From assembly GCF_004923295.1 (NCBI RefSeq), contig NZ_CP039636.1, forward strand, positions 1 through 64,000: 64,000 bases of DNA. The letters are read 5' to 3'. The position numbers and the translations under genes are program-made. The notes beneath the pieces were generated by a model that was not told the origin of the DNA, did not search any database, and saw nothing but the letters and a program-made list of their open reading frames with translations. Positions 1 to 8,141 of this stretch are shown here, piece by piece (position 1 is the stretch's first letter; every line of letters begins with the position of its first letter). Source of the DNA: Azospirillum sp. TSH100. GTDB taxonomy: Bacteria > Pseudomonadota > Alphaproteobacteria > Azospirillales > Azospirillaceae.

Positions 1-1
1 T

Positions 2-334
2 GGCACCGGCGTGGTGATCGGCGAGACGGCGGAAGTCGGTGACGACGTGTCGATCCTCCAGGGCGTCACCCTTGGCGGCACTGGCAAGGAGCATGGCGAC
101 CGCCACCCCAAGGTGCGCGACGGCGTGCTGCTGGCTGCCGGCGCCAAGGTTCTGGGCAACATCGAGATCGGCCGGCACGCCAAGGTCGGCGCCGGCAGCG
201 TGGTGCTGAAGCCGGTTCCGCCCGGCGCCACCGTTGCCGGGGTCCCGGCCAGGATCGTCGGCTGGACCAATTCGCCACAGGCTCCGGCGGAAGAGATGGA
301 CATGAGCCTGCCGGAACCGGATTACACGATCTGA
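2..334 (+). CDS. cysE: Serine O-acetyltransferase, C-terminal part (gene runs off the left edge)
   Basis: This is the C-terminal 110 residues of a serine acetyltransferase, which makes O-acetyl-L-serine from serine and acetyl-CoA, the carbon acceptor for cysteine synthesis. The visible part is the left-handed parallel beta-helix built of hexapeptide repeats (GTGVVIGETAEVGDDV, then VTLGGTG, HPKVRDGVLLAAGAKVLGN, KVGAGSVVLKPVPPGATVAGVPAR), ending with the substrate loop and a short acidic tail. The reading frame is open to base 2, so the start lies outside the window. Its position just upstream of a transporter and monooxygenase set that may release cysteine fits sulfur metabolism. A general hexapeptide acyltransferase is the alternative, but the GVTLGGTGKEHGDRHP segment is typical of CysE. 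Confidence 0.9.
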   Translation, partial: GTGVVIGETAEVGDDVSILQGVTLGGTGKEHGDRHPKVRDGVLLAAGAKVLGNIEIGRHAKVGAGSVVLKPVPPGATVAGVPARIVGWTNSPQAPAEEMDMSLPEPDYTI

Positions 335-394
335 ACCCCGCCAGGGGGAGTTGCGGAGGGCTCCGCTTCCATGTTTGAGCCTTCCCGTTCCTTC

Positions 395-510
395 TTGTCA
401 GATTATAACAATATAAATTTGTTAATATTACTCAATAATGTCTATTTTATTTATATGTTATTGCCGTATATAACCCTCTCAATAAGTAGACATAATGGGA
501 GCGGCAGAGG
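395..510 (+). promoter_or_regulatory. AT-rich promoter region with a 19-bp palindrome, upstream of the ABC transporter operon
   Basis: The stretch between cysE and the binding-protein gene drops sharply in GC. It holds an interrupted palindrome at 406-424 with arms TAACAA and TTGTTA, and several TATA-like hexamers at 440-495. The spacing of about 90 bp to the start at 514 fits an operator plus promoter. The regulator is not known; a LysR-type or cysteine-responsive factor is an inference only. I could not fix a single -35/-10 pair. Confidence 0.4.
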
Positions 511-513
511 GTA

Positions 514-1344
514 ATGAAACTGTTCCGACTGGCGGCCGCGGCCTCCCTTGCAGCCCTGATGAGCGGTGCGATCGCCGGTACGGCCCAGGCCGACGCCACG
601 CTCGACCGGATCAAGCAGCGCGGCAGCCTGATCGCCGGCGTCATCCTGTCCGGCGCGCCCTTCGGTTACGTCGATGCCAAGTCGCAGGAACAGAAGGGCT
701 TCAACATCGATCTGGCCACCGAACTGGCCCGCGGGCTGGGGGTGAAGCTGGAAACCGTGACCGTCACCCCGCCCAACCGCGTCCAGTTCCTGCAACAGGG
801 CAAGGTCGATCTGCTGATCGCCAACATGTCGTGGACGGAGGAGCGGGCCGAGATGCTCGACTTCGTGCCGACCGCCTTCGAGCGCAGCGGCGGCATCGCG
901 CTAGGCCGCAGGGGCACGCCGGTCAAGGATTGGCCGGACCTGAAGGGCAGGACCGTCTGCCTGTCGCAGGGCGCCAACTTCACCAAGCCGCTGGCCGAAG
1001 AGATCGGCGCCAAGATCAAGGGCTTCCCCAGCCAGCCGGACTCGCTGCTGGCGCTGAAGGGCGGCCAGTGCGATGCCGCGGTCCATACCGGCGCCACCCT
1101 GCGCGTCATGCTGCTCGACCATCCCGAGGACTGGAAGGACTACGAAATCCTGACCCCGACCGACCTGCTGCCGTCGCTGAACGTCATCTGGGTGCGCAAG
1201 GGCGAGACGGATGCCCGCGACGCGCTGGACGGCATCATGCGCCGCCTGCACGGTTCGGGCTGGATCATCGACGCCGCCGAGCGCAACCGGCTGGCTGTGA
1301 CGCCTTACTTCCTGGAAACCCGCGACGCCAACAAGGGGCGCTGA
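514..1344 (+). CDS. Amino-acid-type ABC transporter substrate-binding protein (family 3)
   Basis: This is a periplasmic solute-binding protein of 276 residues, the usual size for the polar amino acid/cystine class. A signal peptide spans residues 1-26, with a hydrophobic core and a cleavage site after AQA. The mature part starts TLDRIKQRGSLIAGV and contains GFNIDLATELARGLGVKLE and NMSWTEERAEMLDFVP, typical of SBP_bac_3 domains. An SD-like GAGGG precedes the ATG. It is the first gene of an apparent operon with two permeases, an ATPase, an MmgE/PrpD protein and an FMN monooxygenase. The substrate is probably an amino acid or N-acyl amino acid. From context it could be a modified cysteine, which is inference. 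Confidence 0.88.
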   Translation: MKLFRLAAAASLAALMSGAIAGTAQADATLDRIKQRGSLIAGVILSGAPFGYVDAKSQEQKGFNIDLATELARGLGVKLETVTVTPPNRVQFLQQGKVDLLIANMSWTEERAEMLDFVPTAFERSGGIALGRRGTPVKDWPDLKGRTVCLSQGANFTKPLAEEIGAKIKGFPSQPDSLLALKGGQCDAAVHTGATLRVMLLDHPEDWKDYEILTPTDLLPSLNVIWVRKGETDARDALDGIMRRLHGSGWIIDAAERNRLAVTPYFLETRDANKGR

Positions 1345-1375
1345 GTCCAGGATCGAGGACCGGGAGAGACCCGCC

Positions 1376-2149
1376 ATGGCCGATACGCTGCTGGCCAGCA
1401 TCACGTTGGACGGCGCCATCACCTTCGCCAAGGGCTACGGGCTGAATTTCAGCTTCCTGAAAAGCGCCTATGAACGCGACATGTGGCTGGAGGGCTTCCG
1501 CACCACGCTGGTGCTGATCGCCGTCACCATCCCGGTCAGCTTGGCCGGCGGCATCCTGCTCGCCGGCTGCCTGACCGCGAAGAACAGGCTGCTGTCGCTG
1601 CCCGCCCGCCTGTTCGTCGAGCTGACGCGCAACACGCCGACGCTGGTCCAACTGGTCTGCGCCTTCCTTGGGCTGAACATGCTGATCAGCGACGCGTTGG
1701 GCGGGGCCGGGCGCAATCCGTTCGGCGCCTTCTTCTGGGTGGTGACGGTGGTCGGCATGCATGGCGCCGCCTATCACGCCGAAGCCCTGCGCGCCGGGAT
1801 CGAGGCGGTGCCCGACACCATGCGCGAGGCCGCCCGCTCCCTCGGCTTCGGCCGACTGGAGATCCTACGCTGGGTCGAGCTGCCGCTGGCGCTGCGCATC
1901 GCCCTGCCGGCCATCTTCAACAATCTGGTCAACATCGTGAAGCTGACCACCGTCGCCTCCGCCGTCGCGGTTGGCGAGATCACCTATGCCTCGATCATGA
2001 TCTGGACCCAGCGCGACATCGTGGTCGAGCTGATGATCGTGCTGCTGCTGTTCTTCAGCGCCATCAACCTTGCGCTGTCGCAGGTCGGATTCTGGCTGGA
2101 ACGCCGGCTGCGCACCCCCGGCCTCGGCCCTACCGGACAGGGACTGTGA
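1376..2149 (+). CDS. Amino-acid ABC transporter permease (HisMQ type), first of two
   Basis: This is an inner-membrane permease of 257 residues with about five to six hydrophobic segments. The cytoplasmic EAA loop, which docks the ATPase, is visible as AGIEAVPDTMREAARSLGF. The segment FVELTRNTPTLVQLVCAFLG is the usual start of the HisM/GltJ permease core. The N-terminus carries an unusually long stretch of about 25 residues before the first helix. A GGGAGAGACC motif precedes the start. It lies 31 bases after the binding protein and two bases before the second permease, so the two probably form a heterodimeric channel. Confidence 0.88.
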   Translation: MADTLLASITLDGAITFAKGYGLNFSFLKSAYERDMWLEGFRTTLVLIAVTIPVSLAGGILLAGCLTAKNRLLSLPARLFVELTRNTPTLVQLVCAFLGLNMLISDALGGAGRNPFGAFFWVVTVVGMHGAAYHAEALRAGIEAVPDTMREAARSLGFGRLEILRWVELPLALRIALPAIFNNLVNIVKLTTVASAVAVGEITYASIMIWTQRDIVVELMIVLLLFFSAINLALSQVGFWLERRLRTPGLGPTGQGL

Positions 2150-2151
2150 CG

Positions 2152-2943
2152 ATGACCGCCGTCGGAATGGCTGCCACCACCCTCCCCGCGATCCCGTTCC
2201 CCCATCCGGTCGGTCGGCCGGTCGCGTTCTGCGTCGCCGCCGTCGCCGCCGCCTGGATCGCGCTGCGCCCGCAATCGGCGCTGGCCCTGCTGGACTGGAG
2301 CCCGCATCTGCTCCAGGGCTTTGCGATGAATGTGCTGATCAGCGCCAGCGCCATAGCGCTCGGCACGCTGATCGGCCTGATCCTCGGCGTGCTGGAACTG
2401 TCCAGTTTGCGGCTGCTGCGCCTGCCGGCCATCACCTATGTGCAGATCTTCCGCAACGCGCCGCATCTGGTGCTGATCTTCGCCACCACCTACGCCCTGC
2501 CCTTCGAGATCGCGGTCGGCGGCTGGCACATCGCCTTTCCCGACTGGCTGAAGGCGGTGGTCGGGCTGGCGGTGCCGGCCAGCGCCCACATCGCGGAAAT
2601 CGCGCGCGGCGCCATCCAGTCGATCCCGGCCGCGCAATGGGAGGCCGCCGGCTCCCTCGGCTTCAGCCGCTTGCAGACCCTGCGCTGGATCATCCTGCCG
2701 CAAGGACTGCGCCGCAGCCTGCCGGCCTGGATGAATCTCTACGCCTCGATCGCCATGGGCTCGGCGCTCGCCTCGCTGGTCGGGGTGGAGGAACTGCTGC
2801 ATGCGGCGACCGACGCCAGCACCGCGGTGCGCAGGACCGACTTCACCATCGCCGTCTACCTGACGGTGCTGGTGGTGTTCTTCGCCTATTGCTACCCGAT
2901 CTCCCGGGTGACCCAGCGGCTGGAACGCCGCTTCGCCGTCTAG
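2152..2943 (+). CDS. Amino-acid ABC transporter permease (HisMQ type), second of two
   Basis: This permease has 263 residues. The ATG at 2152 was chosen because it directly follows the stop of the first permease and gives family length; the frame is open further upstream but only antiparallel to the partner gene. The EAA loop reads RGAIQSIPAAQWEAAGSLGF, and LRLPAITYVQIFRNAPHLVLI marks the permease core. The N-terminal 30 residues are rich in Pro and Ala and precede the first helix. It works with the neighbouring permease and the ATPase at 2957. Confidence 0.88.
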   Translation: MTAVGMAATTLPAIPFPHPVGRPVAFCVAAVAAAWIALRPQSALALLDWSPHLLQGFAMNVLISASAIALGTLIGLILGVLELSSLRLLRLPAITYVQIFRNAPHLVLIFATTYALPFEIAVGGWHIAFPDWLKAVVGLAVPASAHIAEIARGAIQSIPAAQWEAAGSLGFSRLQTLRWIILPQGLRRSLPAWMNLYASIAMGSALASLVGVEELLHAATDASTAVRRTDFTIAVYLTVLVVFFAYCYPISRVTQRLERRFAV

Positions 2944-2956
2944 CGAGTTCCCTGCG

Positions 2957-3769
2957 ATGACCACCCCCGTCCCCCACGATCCGCTAGCCGACCGGCCGGT
3001 TCTGGTGTCCCTGCGCGACGTCCATCTGTCCTACGGGTCGACCAAGGTGCTGAACGGCATCGACCTCGACATCCGCAAGGGCGATGCGCTGTCGATCATC
3101 GGCCCGTCCGGTTCCGGAAAATCGACCATCCTGCGCTGCATCAACGGGCTGATCACCCCGCAGCAGGGAGAGATCATGGTGGCCGGCACCTCTGTCCACC
3201 GGCTGCACCGCGAAGCCGACCGGCTGGAACTGCGCAAGCGCATCGGCTTCGTCTTCCAGCAGTTCAACCTGTTCCCGCATCTGACCGCGCTGGAAAACAT
3301 CGCCATCGCTCCGGTCCGCATCCTCGGCCGCCCGCGCGGCGAGGTGGAACGCGAGGCCCGCGCCCTGCTGGAGCGGGTGCGGCTGTCCGGCAAGGAGCGC
3401 GCCTATCCCGCCGAACTGTCGGGAGGACAGCAGCAGCGCGTCGCCATCGCCCGTGCGCTGGCCATGCGGCCGGAGCTGGTGCTGTTCGACGAGGTGACCT
3501 CCGCCCTCGACCCCGAAACGGTGGGGGAGGTGCTGGCGGTCATCCGCGACCTGATCCGCGACGGCATGACCTCCATCCTGGTCACGCATGAGATGCGCTT
3601 CGCCGAGGAGATCAGCGACGTCGTCGCCTTCACCGAAGGCGGCCGCATCGTCGAGCGCGGCCCGCCCGCCGCCATCTTCCGCGACAGCGCCAACCCACGC
3701 ATCCGTGCCTTCATCACCGGCCTTGGTCAGGCCGCACCGCAGGACGCCACGCCCGTGAGCCCGACATGA
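2957..3769 (+). CDS. Amino-acid ABC transporter ATP-binding protein (GlnQ/HisP type)
   Basis: This is the ATPase that powers the uptake system encoded just upstream. Visible motifs in its 270 residues are Walker A GPSGSGKST (about residues 49-57), the Q-loop FQQFNLFPHLTALEN, the signature LSGGQQQRVAIARAL, Walker B LVLFDEVTSALDPE and the H-loop VTHEM. The length is slightly above the usual 240-250, with extra residues at both ends. The start follows the permease stop by 13 bases, and the stop overlaps the next gene by four bases (ATGA), which implies translational coupling with the MmgE/PrpD gene. Confidence 0.93.
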   Translation: MTTPVPHDPLADRPVLVSLRDVHLSYGSTKVLNGIDLDIRKGDALSIIGPSGSGKSTILRCINGLITPQQGEIMVAGTSVHRLHREADRLELRKRIGFVFQQFNLFPHLTALENIAIAPVRILGRPRGEVEREARALLERVRLSGKERAYPAELSGGQQQRVAIARALAMRPELVLFDEVTSALDPETVGEVLAVIRDLIRDGMTSILVTHEMRFAEEISDVVAFTEGGRIVERGPPAAIFRDSANPRIRAFITGLGQAAPQDATPVSPT

Positions 3770-5130
3770 ACCAAGCCGCCAAAGCATCATCCGCCTCGTT
3801 GACCGCACAGTTGGCGGACCGGATCGCCGCATCCGATCCGCTGGCCTCGGCTGACGCGGTCGCGGCCTCGCTGACCGGCCTGCTCGACTTCCTGGCCTGC
3901 GCCATCGCCGGAAGTGAAGATCCAGCGCTGGCGATCCTGCTCGACACGCTGCCGCCCGCCCCCGGCGACGCCGTGCTGATCGGCCACGGCCGCCGCACCG
4001 ATGGCTTCACCGCCGCGCTGGCCAACGGTCACGCCGGGCACGCGCTGGATTTCGACGATGTCCATGCCAGCGTGCGCGGCCATCCCTCCACCGTCATCCT
4101 GCCGGCGCTGCTCGCCGCCGTGCCTGACAGCGATGCCGATGCCGGAGCGTTCCTCGCCGCCTACATCGTCGGGGTCGAGACGATGGCCCGGCTCGGGCTG
4201 GCACTGGGCAGCCGCCATTACGAGATCGGCTTCCACGCCACGGCGACGCTCGGCACCATCGGCTCGGCGGCGGCTGTCGCCCGGCGGCGGCGGCTGGATG
4301 CCTGCCGCGTCGCCGTGGCGCTCGGGCTCGCCGCGACGCAATCGGCGGGCCTGCGGCTCCAGTTCGGCAGCGACGCCAAGCCGTTGCACGCCGGTCTCGC
4401 CGCGCGGGTCGGCCTGACCGCCGCGCGGCTGGCCGAGCGTGGCTTCGGCGGAGCCGCCGATTTCCTCGACGGGCCGGTCGGCTTCTTCTCCTGCTTCGCC
4501 GCCGGAGCGGAGCGGCCGGAGCGGGTGCTCGACGGCTGGGGCGAGCCCTGGCAGATCGTCAGGCCCGGCCTGATCCTGAAGGAGTTCGCCTTCTGCACCG
4601 CCGCCCATTGCGCCGCCGAAGCCATCCTCGGCCTGATCGCCGATCATGACATCGACCCGCGGCGGATCGAGGGTGTGACCGCCACCTTCCCGCCCGGCGG
4701 CGACGCCGCCCTGGTGGTGCGGGCGGCGGAGGACGGCATCGCCGGACGCTTCAGCGTCGAATATGTGATCGCCACCGCGCTGCTGCGCCGCGATCTCGGG
4801 CTGGCCAATTTCAGCGCCGTCCCGGTGCCCGACGATGTGCGAACCCTGGCGGCCCTGGTCGAACGCCGCCATGACGAGACGGCGCCACGCATGTCGAACG
4901 ATCCCTCCACCCGCTTCACCGAGGTGACGATCCGTTTCAACGACGGGCGCACACTGTCACGGCGGGTCGGCCGCATCCGCGGCGTTCAGGATCCCGCCGC
5001 GAAATTCGCCGATGCAACCGGCGGCGTCGCTCATCTGGCGGAAATTCCGGCGCTGGTGACGCAGATGGAAAGCCGGAGCGACCTGCTCGGGCTGCTGGAT
5101 TCGCTGGGCCGGGAGCGCCGGCCGCAGTGA
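3766..5130 (+). CDS. MmgE/PrpD family protein
   Basis: This is a 454-residue member of the MmgE/PrpD family, whose known members include 2-methylcitrate dehydratase and immune-responsive gene 1 (cis-aconitate decarboxylase). The segments ALANGHAGHALDFDDVH near residue 85-100 and HPSTVILPALLA shortly after carry the acidic and His residues typical of the active-site region. EFAFCTAAHCAAEAILGL lies in the second half. It overlaps the ATPase gene by four bases. Bacillus yxeQ, of the same family, also sits beside an amino-acid ABC transporter and an FMN monooxygenase. This suggests an action on a tricarboxylate-like or succinylated product, but the exact reaction cannot be read from sequence. Confidence 0.85.
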   Translation: MNQAAKASSASLTAQLADRIAASDPLASADAVAASLTGLLDFLACAIAGSEDPALAILLDTLPPAPGDAVLIGHGRRTDGFTAALANGHAGHALDFDDVHASVRGHPSTVILPALLAAVPDSDADAGAFLAAYIVGVETMARLGLALGSRHYEIGFHATATLGTIGSAAAVARRRRLDACRVAVALGLAATQSAGLRLQFGSDAKPLHAGLAARVGLTAARLAERGFGGAADFLDGPVGFFSCFAAGAERPERVLDGWGEPWQIVRPGLILKEFAFCTAAHCAAEAILGLIADHDIDPRRIEGVTATFPPGGDAALVVRAAEDGIAGRFSVEYVIATALLRRDLGLANFSAVPVPDDVRTLAALVERRHDETAPRMSNDPSTRFTEVTIRFNDGRTLSRRVGRIRGVQDPAAKFADATGGVAHLAEIPALVTQMESRSDLLGLLDSLGRERRPQ

Positions 5131-5231
5131 CGGACATCCCGGCACGGCCGGGCAAAAAGAAAGCCAAGCGACAAGAAAGCCGGGGAGCACGGGGACAACC
5201 CGCAACGCTCATAATCCAGAAAGACCGCGTC

Positions 5232-6551
5232 ATGACCTTGCCGAAGCGTCAAATCCATCTCGGCCTGTTCCTTCAGGGGGCCGGACACCATGTCGCCGGA
5301 TGGCGCTATCCGGGAGCGGAGTCCGGATCGGAAAACCTGCCGCACCTGCTGCGCATCGCCGCCACCGCCGAACGGGCGAAGTTCGACATGCTGTTCCTGG
5401 CCGACGGGCTGACCAGCGGCGCCGATGCCCACCCCTCGATGATCGCCCGCTTCGAGCCGCTGACCCTGCTGGCTGCGCTGGCGATGGCGACCAGCCGGAT
5501 CGGGCTGGTGGCGACCGCCTCGACCACCTATGGCGAGCCGTTCCACCTCGCCCGCGCCTTCGCCTCCATCGACCATCTCAGCGGCGGCCGGGCCGGTTGG
5601 AACGTGGTGACGACCTCCTACGCGCGGACGGCGGCCAATTTCGGCGCCGTCCACCCCGACCACGACGAACGCTATGCCGTGGCGGAGGAGTTCGTCGATG
5701 TGGTCAAGGGGCTGTGGGACAGCTGGGACGACGGCGCCTTCCCCAAGGACAGGGACCGCGGCCTCTATGCCGACCCCGCCAAGATGCATGTGCTGAACCA
5801 TGCCGGGAAATATTTCTCGGTGAAGGGACCGCTGAACATCCCGCGCCCGCCGCAGGGCCACCCGGTGATCGTGCAGGCGGGATCCTCCGATCCCGGCCAG
5901 GATCTGGCGGCCCGCACCGCAGATGTGGTGTTCACCGCCCAGGAGAACATCGAAGACGCCCGCTGCTTCTACGCCAGCCTGAAAGCGCGCGTGACAGCAC
6001 AAGGCCGCGATCCGGCCAGCGTGGCGATCATGCCCGGCTTCCTGCCGGTGATCGGAGCGACCACGCAGGAGGCGCGCGACAAGCTGGCGACGCTGGAGGG
6101 CTGGACCGACCCGGCGCACGCCCTGCCCCTGCTGAACGAGCGGCTGGGATCCGACGTGTCGGGCTACGACCTCGACGGGCCGCTGCCCGACCTGCCGCCG
6201 TCGGAGCAATTGCAAAGCCGTTCGCGCCTGCTGATCGGTCTGGCCCGGCGCGAGAATCTGACCATTCGCCAGCTCGCCCAGCATGTCGCCGCCGGGCGCG
6301 GCCATCGTCTGGTCTGCGGCACCCCGGTCGAGATCGCCGACGAGATGCAGCTGTGGTTCGAGACCGGGGCCGCCGACGGCTTCAACGTCATGCCGCCCTA
6401 TTTCCCCGGCGGCCTGGAGGATTTCGCCGATCAGGTCGTGCCGATCCTGCGCGAGCGCGGTCTGTTCCGCGAGGAGTATGAGAGCACGACATTGCGCGGC
6501 CATTTCGGTCTGCCACGGCCAGAGAACCGTTTCGCCGCGGAACGCGTTTGA
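5232..6551 (+). CDS. FMN-dependent monooxygenase of the NtaA/SnaA/DszA (YxeK-like) class
   Basis: This is a flavin-dependent LLM-class monooxygenase of 439 residues, a family that uses FMNH2 supplied by a separate reductase to cleave C-S or C-N bonds. Typical segments are RQIHLGLFLQGAGHHVAGWR at the N-terminus, FDMLFLADGL, GEPFHLARAFASIDHLSGGR and GWNVVTTS, then HPVIVQAGSS. I chose the ATG at 5232 because the family begins just before this RQIHLG motif. A GTG at 5127 that overlaps the MmgE/PrpD stop would add 35 basic, non-family residues, but it cannot be excluded. The context matches a sulfur-salvage operon. The acyl-cysteine substrate is inferred. Confidence 0.85.
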   Translation: MTLPKRQIHLGLFLQGAGHHVAGWRYPGAESGSENLPHLLRIAATAERAKFDMLFLADGLTSGADAHPSMIARFEPLTLLAALAMATSRIGLVATASTTYGEPFHLARAFASIDHLSGGRAGWNVVTTSYARTAANFGAVHPDHDERYAVAEEFVDVVKGLWDSWDDGAFPKDRDRGLYADPAKMHVLNHAGKYFSVKGPLNIPRPPQGHPVIVQAGSSDPGQDLAARTADVVFTAQENIEDARCFYASLKARVTAQGRDPASVAIMPGFLPVIGATTQEARDKLATLEGWTDPAHALPLLNERLGSDVSGYDLDGPLPDLPPSEQLQSRSRLLIGLARRENLTIRQLAQHVAAGRGHRLVCGTPVEIADEMQLWFETGAADGFNVMPPYFPGGLEDFADQVVPILRERGLFREEYESTTLRGHFGLPRPENRFAAERV

Positions 6552-6987
6552 GGGTGATCCTTGCATCCCGTTGGCACGGATTCCGTCCCAGCGATCCGAC
6601 CAGGATTATCCGACGATCAGGGGAACGGGGACCACCGCGCGGAGGAGAGGAAGCCGCGCGGAATGAGCTTCATCCCCGGTCCCCTCCGTCGCGGTGTGGA
6701 TGCCGACGTGCAAACGCCGGATTCGGCAACCAATTCCGCCAAAAACATCGACCCACACGAAGCGGACACTTGACCTCATCCCATTTTCCTATTTTCCTAT
6801 AGATAATACAGAAATTAGACGACGACAGCCTGTGAAACTCCGGCGGCGACCGGGGAACGCCACGGTCCCACCACCTGACAAGGGGTTTCGCCATGCGGGG
6901 TCTGAACGATCTCGACCGGTGCGGTGATGGCGGCGCTGGCCTGATCGGGCCGGCAGCCGTTGCCAAACTCTCGAAGGATAAGGAAAA
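6552..6987. other. Gene-free stretch between monooxygenase and PaaK-like gene
   Basis: There is no convincing coding sequence in these 436 bases. Short open frames exist but lack RBS and family-like composition. An AT-rich patch at about 6780-6830 looks promoter-like for the gene at 6988. A GC-rich segment follows (about 6840-6960) that could fold, but it matches no riboswitch that I recognise. Confidence 0.5.
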
Positions 6988-8034
6988 GTGGCGGTTCAGG
7001 ATCATGACGCATACTGGCAGCCCGGCCTGGAGACCCAGAGCCGCGCCGACTGGCGGCAATCGCAGCTCGATCTGCTGAAGGACCATCTGCGGCACGCTTA
7101 CGAAGGCTCGCCCTACTACCGGGCCGCCTTCGACGCGCAGGGGGTGTCGCCGGGGGACCTGCGCACGCTGGACGATCTGCGGCGCTTCCCCTTCCTGGAC
7201 AAGGCGACCATCCGCGACCGGCAGGTCGCGGTGCCGCCCTTCGGCGATCTGGTCGCCGTGCCGGAACGGGAGATCGTCTACATCTCCGCCTCCAGCGGGT
7301 CGACCGGGGTGCCGACCGCCTCGCCTTACACCGCCAAGGATTTCGAGGAATGGATCGACTATGAGACACGGCAGTTCTGGTCGAGCGGCCTGCGGCCGGC
7401 CGACCGTTATGCCCATGCGCTGAACTTCTCGCTGTTCGTCGGCGGCCCCTGCGTGCTGGGCGCGCAGAAGCTGGGGGCGCTCAGCATCCATGCCGGAACC
7501 CTGCCGTCGGAACGGCTGCTGGCGGTGCTGAACCAGTTCAGGGCGACGGCACTGTGGGGGGCAGAGAGCGGGCGAGGCGAACTGGTGCTGACCACCCTGC
7601 GCAAGCGCGCGCGCCCGATCATCCGCTTCCGCACCGGCGACATCGTGTCGGTGACGACGCAGCCCTGCCGCTGCGGCCGCACCTCCCTGCGGCTGAAGGG
7701 GGTTCATGGGCGGCTCGACGACATGCTGATCGTCAAGGGAGTCAACCTGTTCCCCGGCGACGTTGAGGCGGTGGTGCGCCAGGATCCGGCGCTGACCGGC
7801 GAATACCGGCTGGTGCTGGAGCGGATCGAGCGGCTGGACCGCCTGACGGTCGAGGCGGAACACACCCAGGGCTTCAACGGTGATCTGGAAGAGCTGCGGG
7901 GCCGGCTGCGCCGCCAGTTGAAAGCTGCAACCGGCGTCGGGGCGGAGGTCGCCCTGCTCGCCCCCGGCACCCTGCCCCGTGCCGTCCACAAGGCCAAACG
8001 AATCGACGACCGCCGCCAGCATGTGTGGTCGTGA
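6988..8034 (+). CDS. Phenylacetate-CoA ligase-like (PaaK) AMP-binding protein with internal deletion
   Basis: This 348-residue protein resembles PaaK-type acyl-CoA ligases, which are about 430-440 residues long. The N-terminal half has the phosphate loop region YISASSGSTGVPTASPYT and the C-terminal half has GELVLTTLRKRARPIIRFRTGD and CGRTSLRLKGVHGRLDDMLIVKGVNLFP. Between them, at about base 7555, LLAVLNQFRATALWG joins straight to ESGRGELVLT. Around 90 residues are missing, including the part that normally carries the adenylate-binding (Y/A)GMTE motif. The frame stays open, so a protein is probably made but adenylation is doubtful. The GTG start is preceded by AAGGATAAGGA. It may be a pseudogene-in-progress or an assembly collapse. 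Confidence 0.7.
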   Translation: MAVQDHDAYWQPGLETQSRADWRQSQLDLLKDHLRHAYEGSPYYRAAFDAQGVSPGDLRTLDDLRRFPFLDKATIRDRQVAVPPFGDLVAVPEREIVYISASSGSTGVPTASPYTAKDFEEWIDYETRQFWSSGLRPADRYAHALNFSLFVGGPCVLGAQKLGALSIHAGTLPSERLLAVLNQFRATALWGAESGRGELVLTTLRKRARPIIRFRTGDIVSVTTQPCRCGRTSLRLKGVHGRLDDMLIVKGVNLFPGDVEAVVRQDPALTGEYRLVLERIERLDRLTVEAEHTQGFNGDLEELRGRLRRQLKAATGVGAEVALLAPGTLPRAVHKAKRIDDRRQHVWS

Positions 8035-8141
8035 CCCGATCCCCTGATGGAGCGCGTTCCCATGCCGAAGCGCCCCCACGAGGGTACCGACACCAGCGCC
8101 CCCACAATTTCCGTTATCCAATGCCTTTGGTGAGACCCGCC

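Noticed and set aside
6840..6987. Possible riboswitch before the PaaK-like gene
   Set aside because: The segment could fold, but I could not match it to SAM, cobalamin, glycine or other known riboswitch cores.
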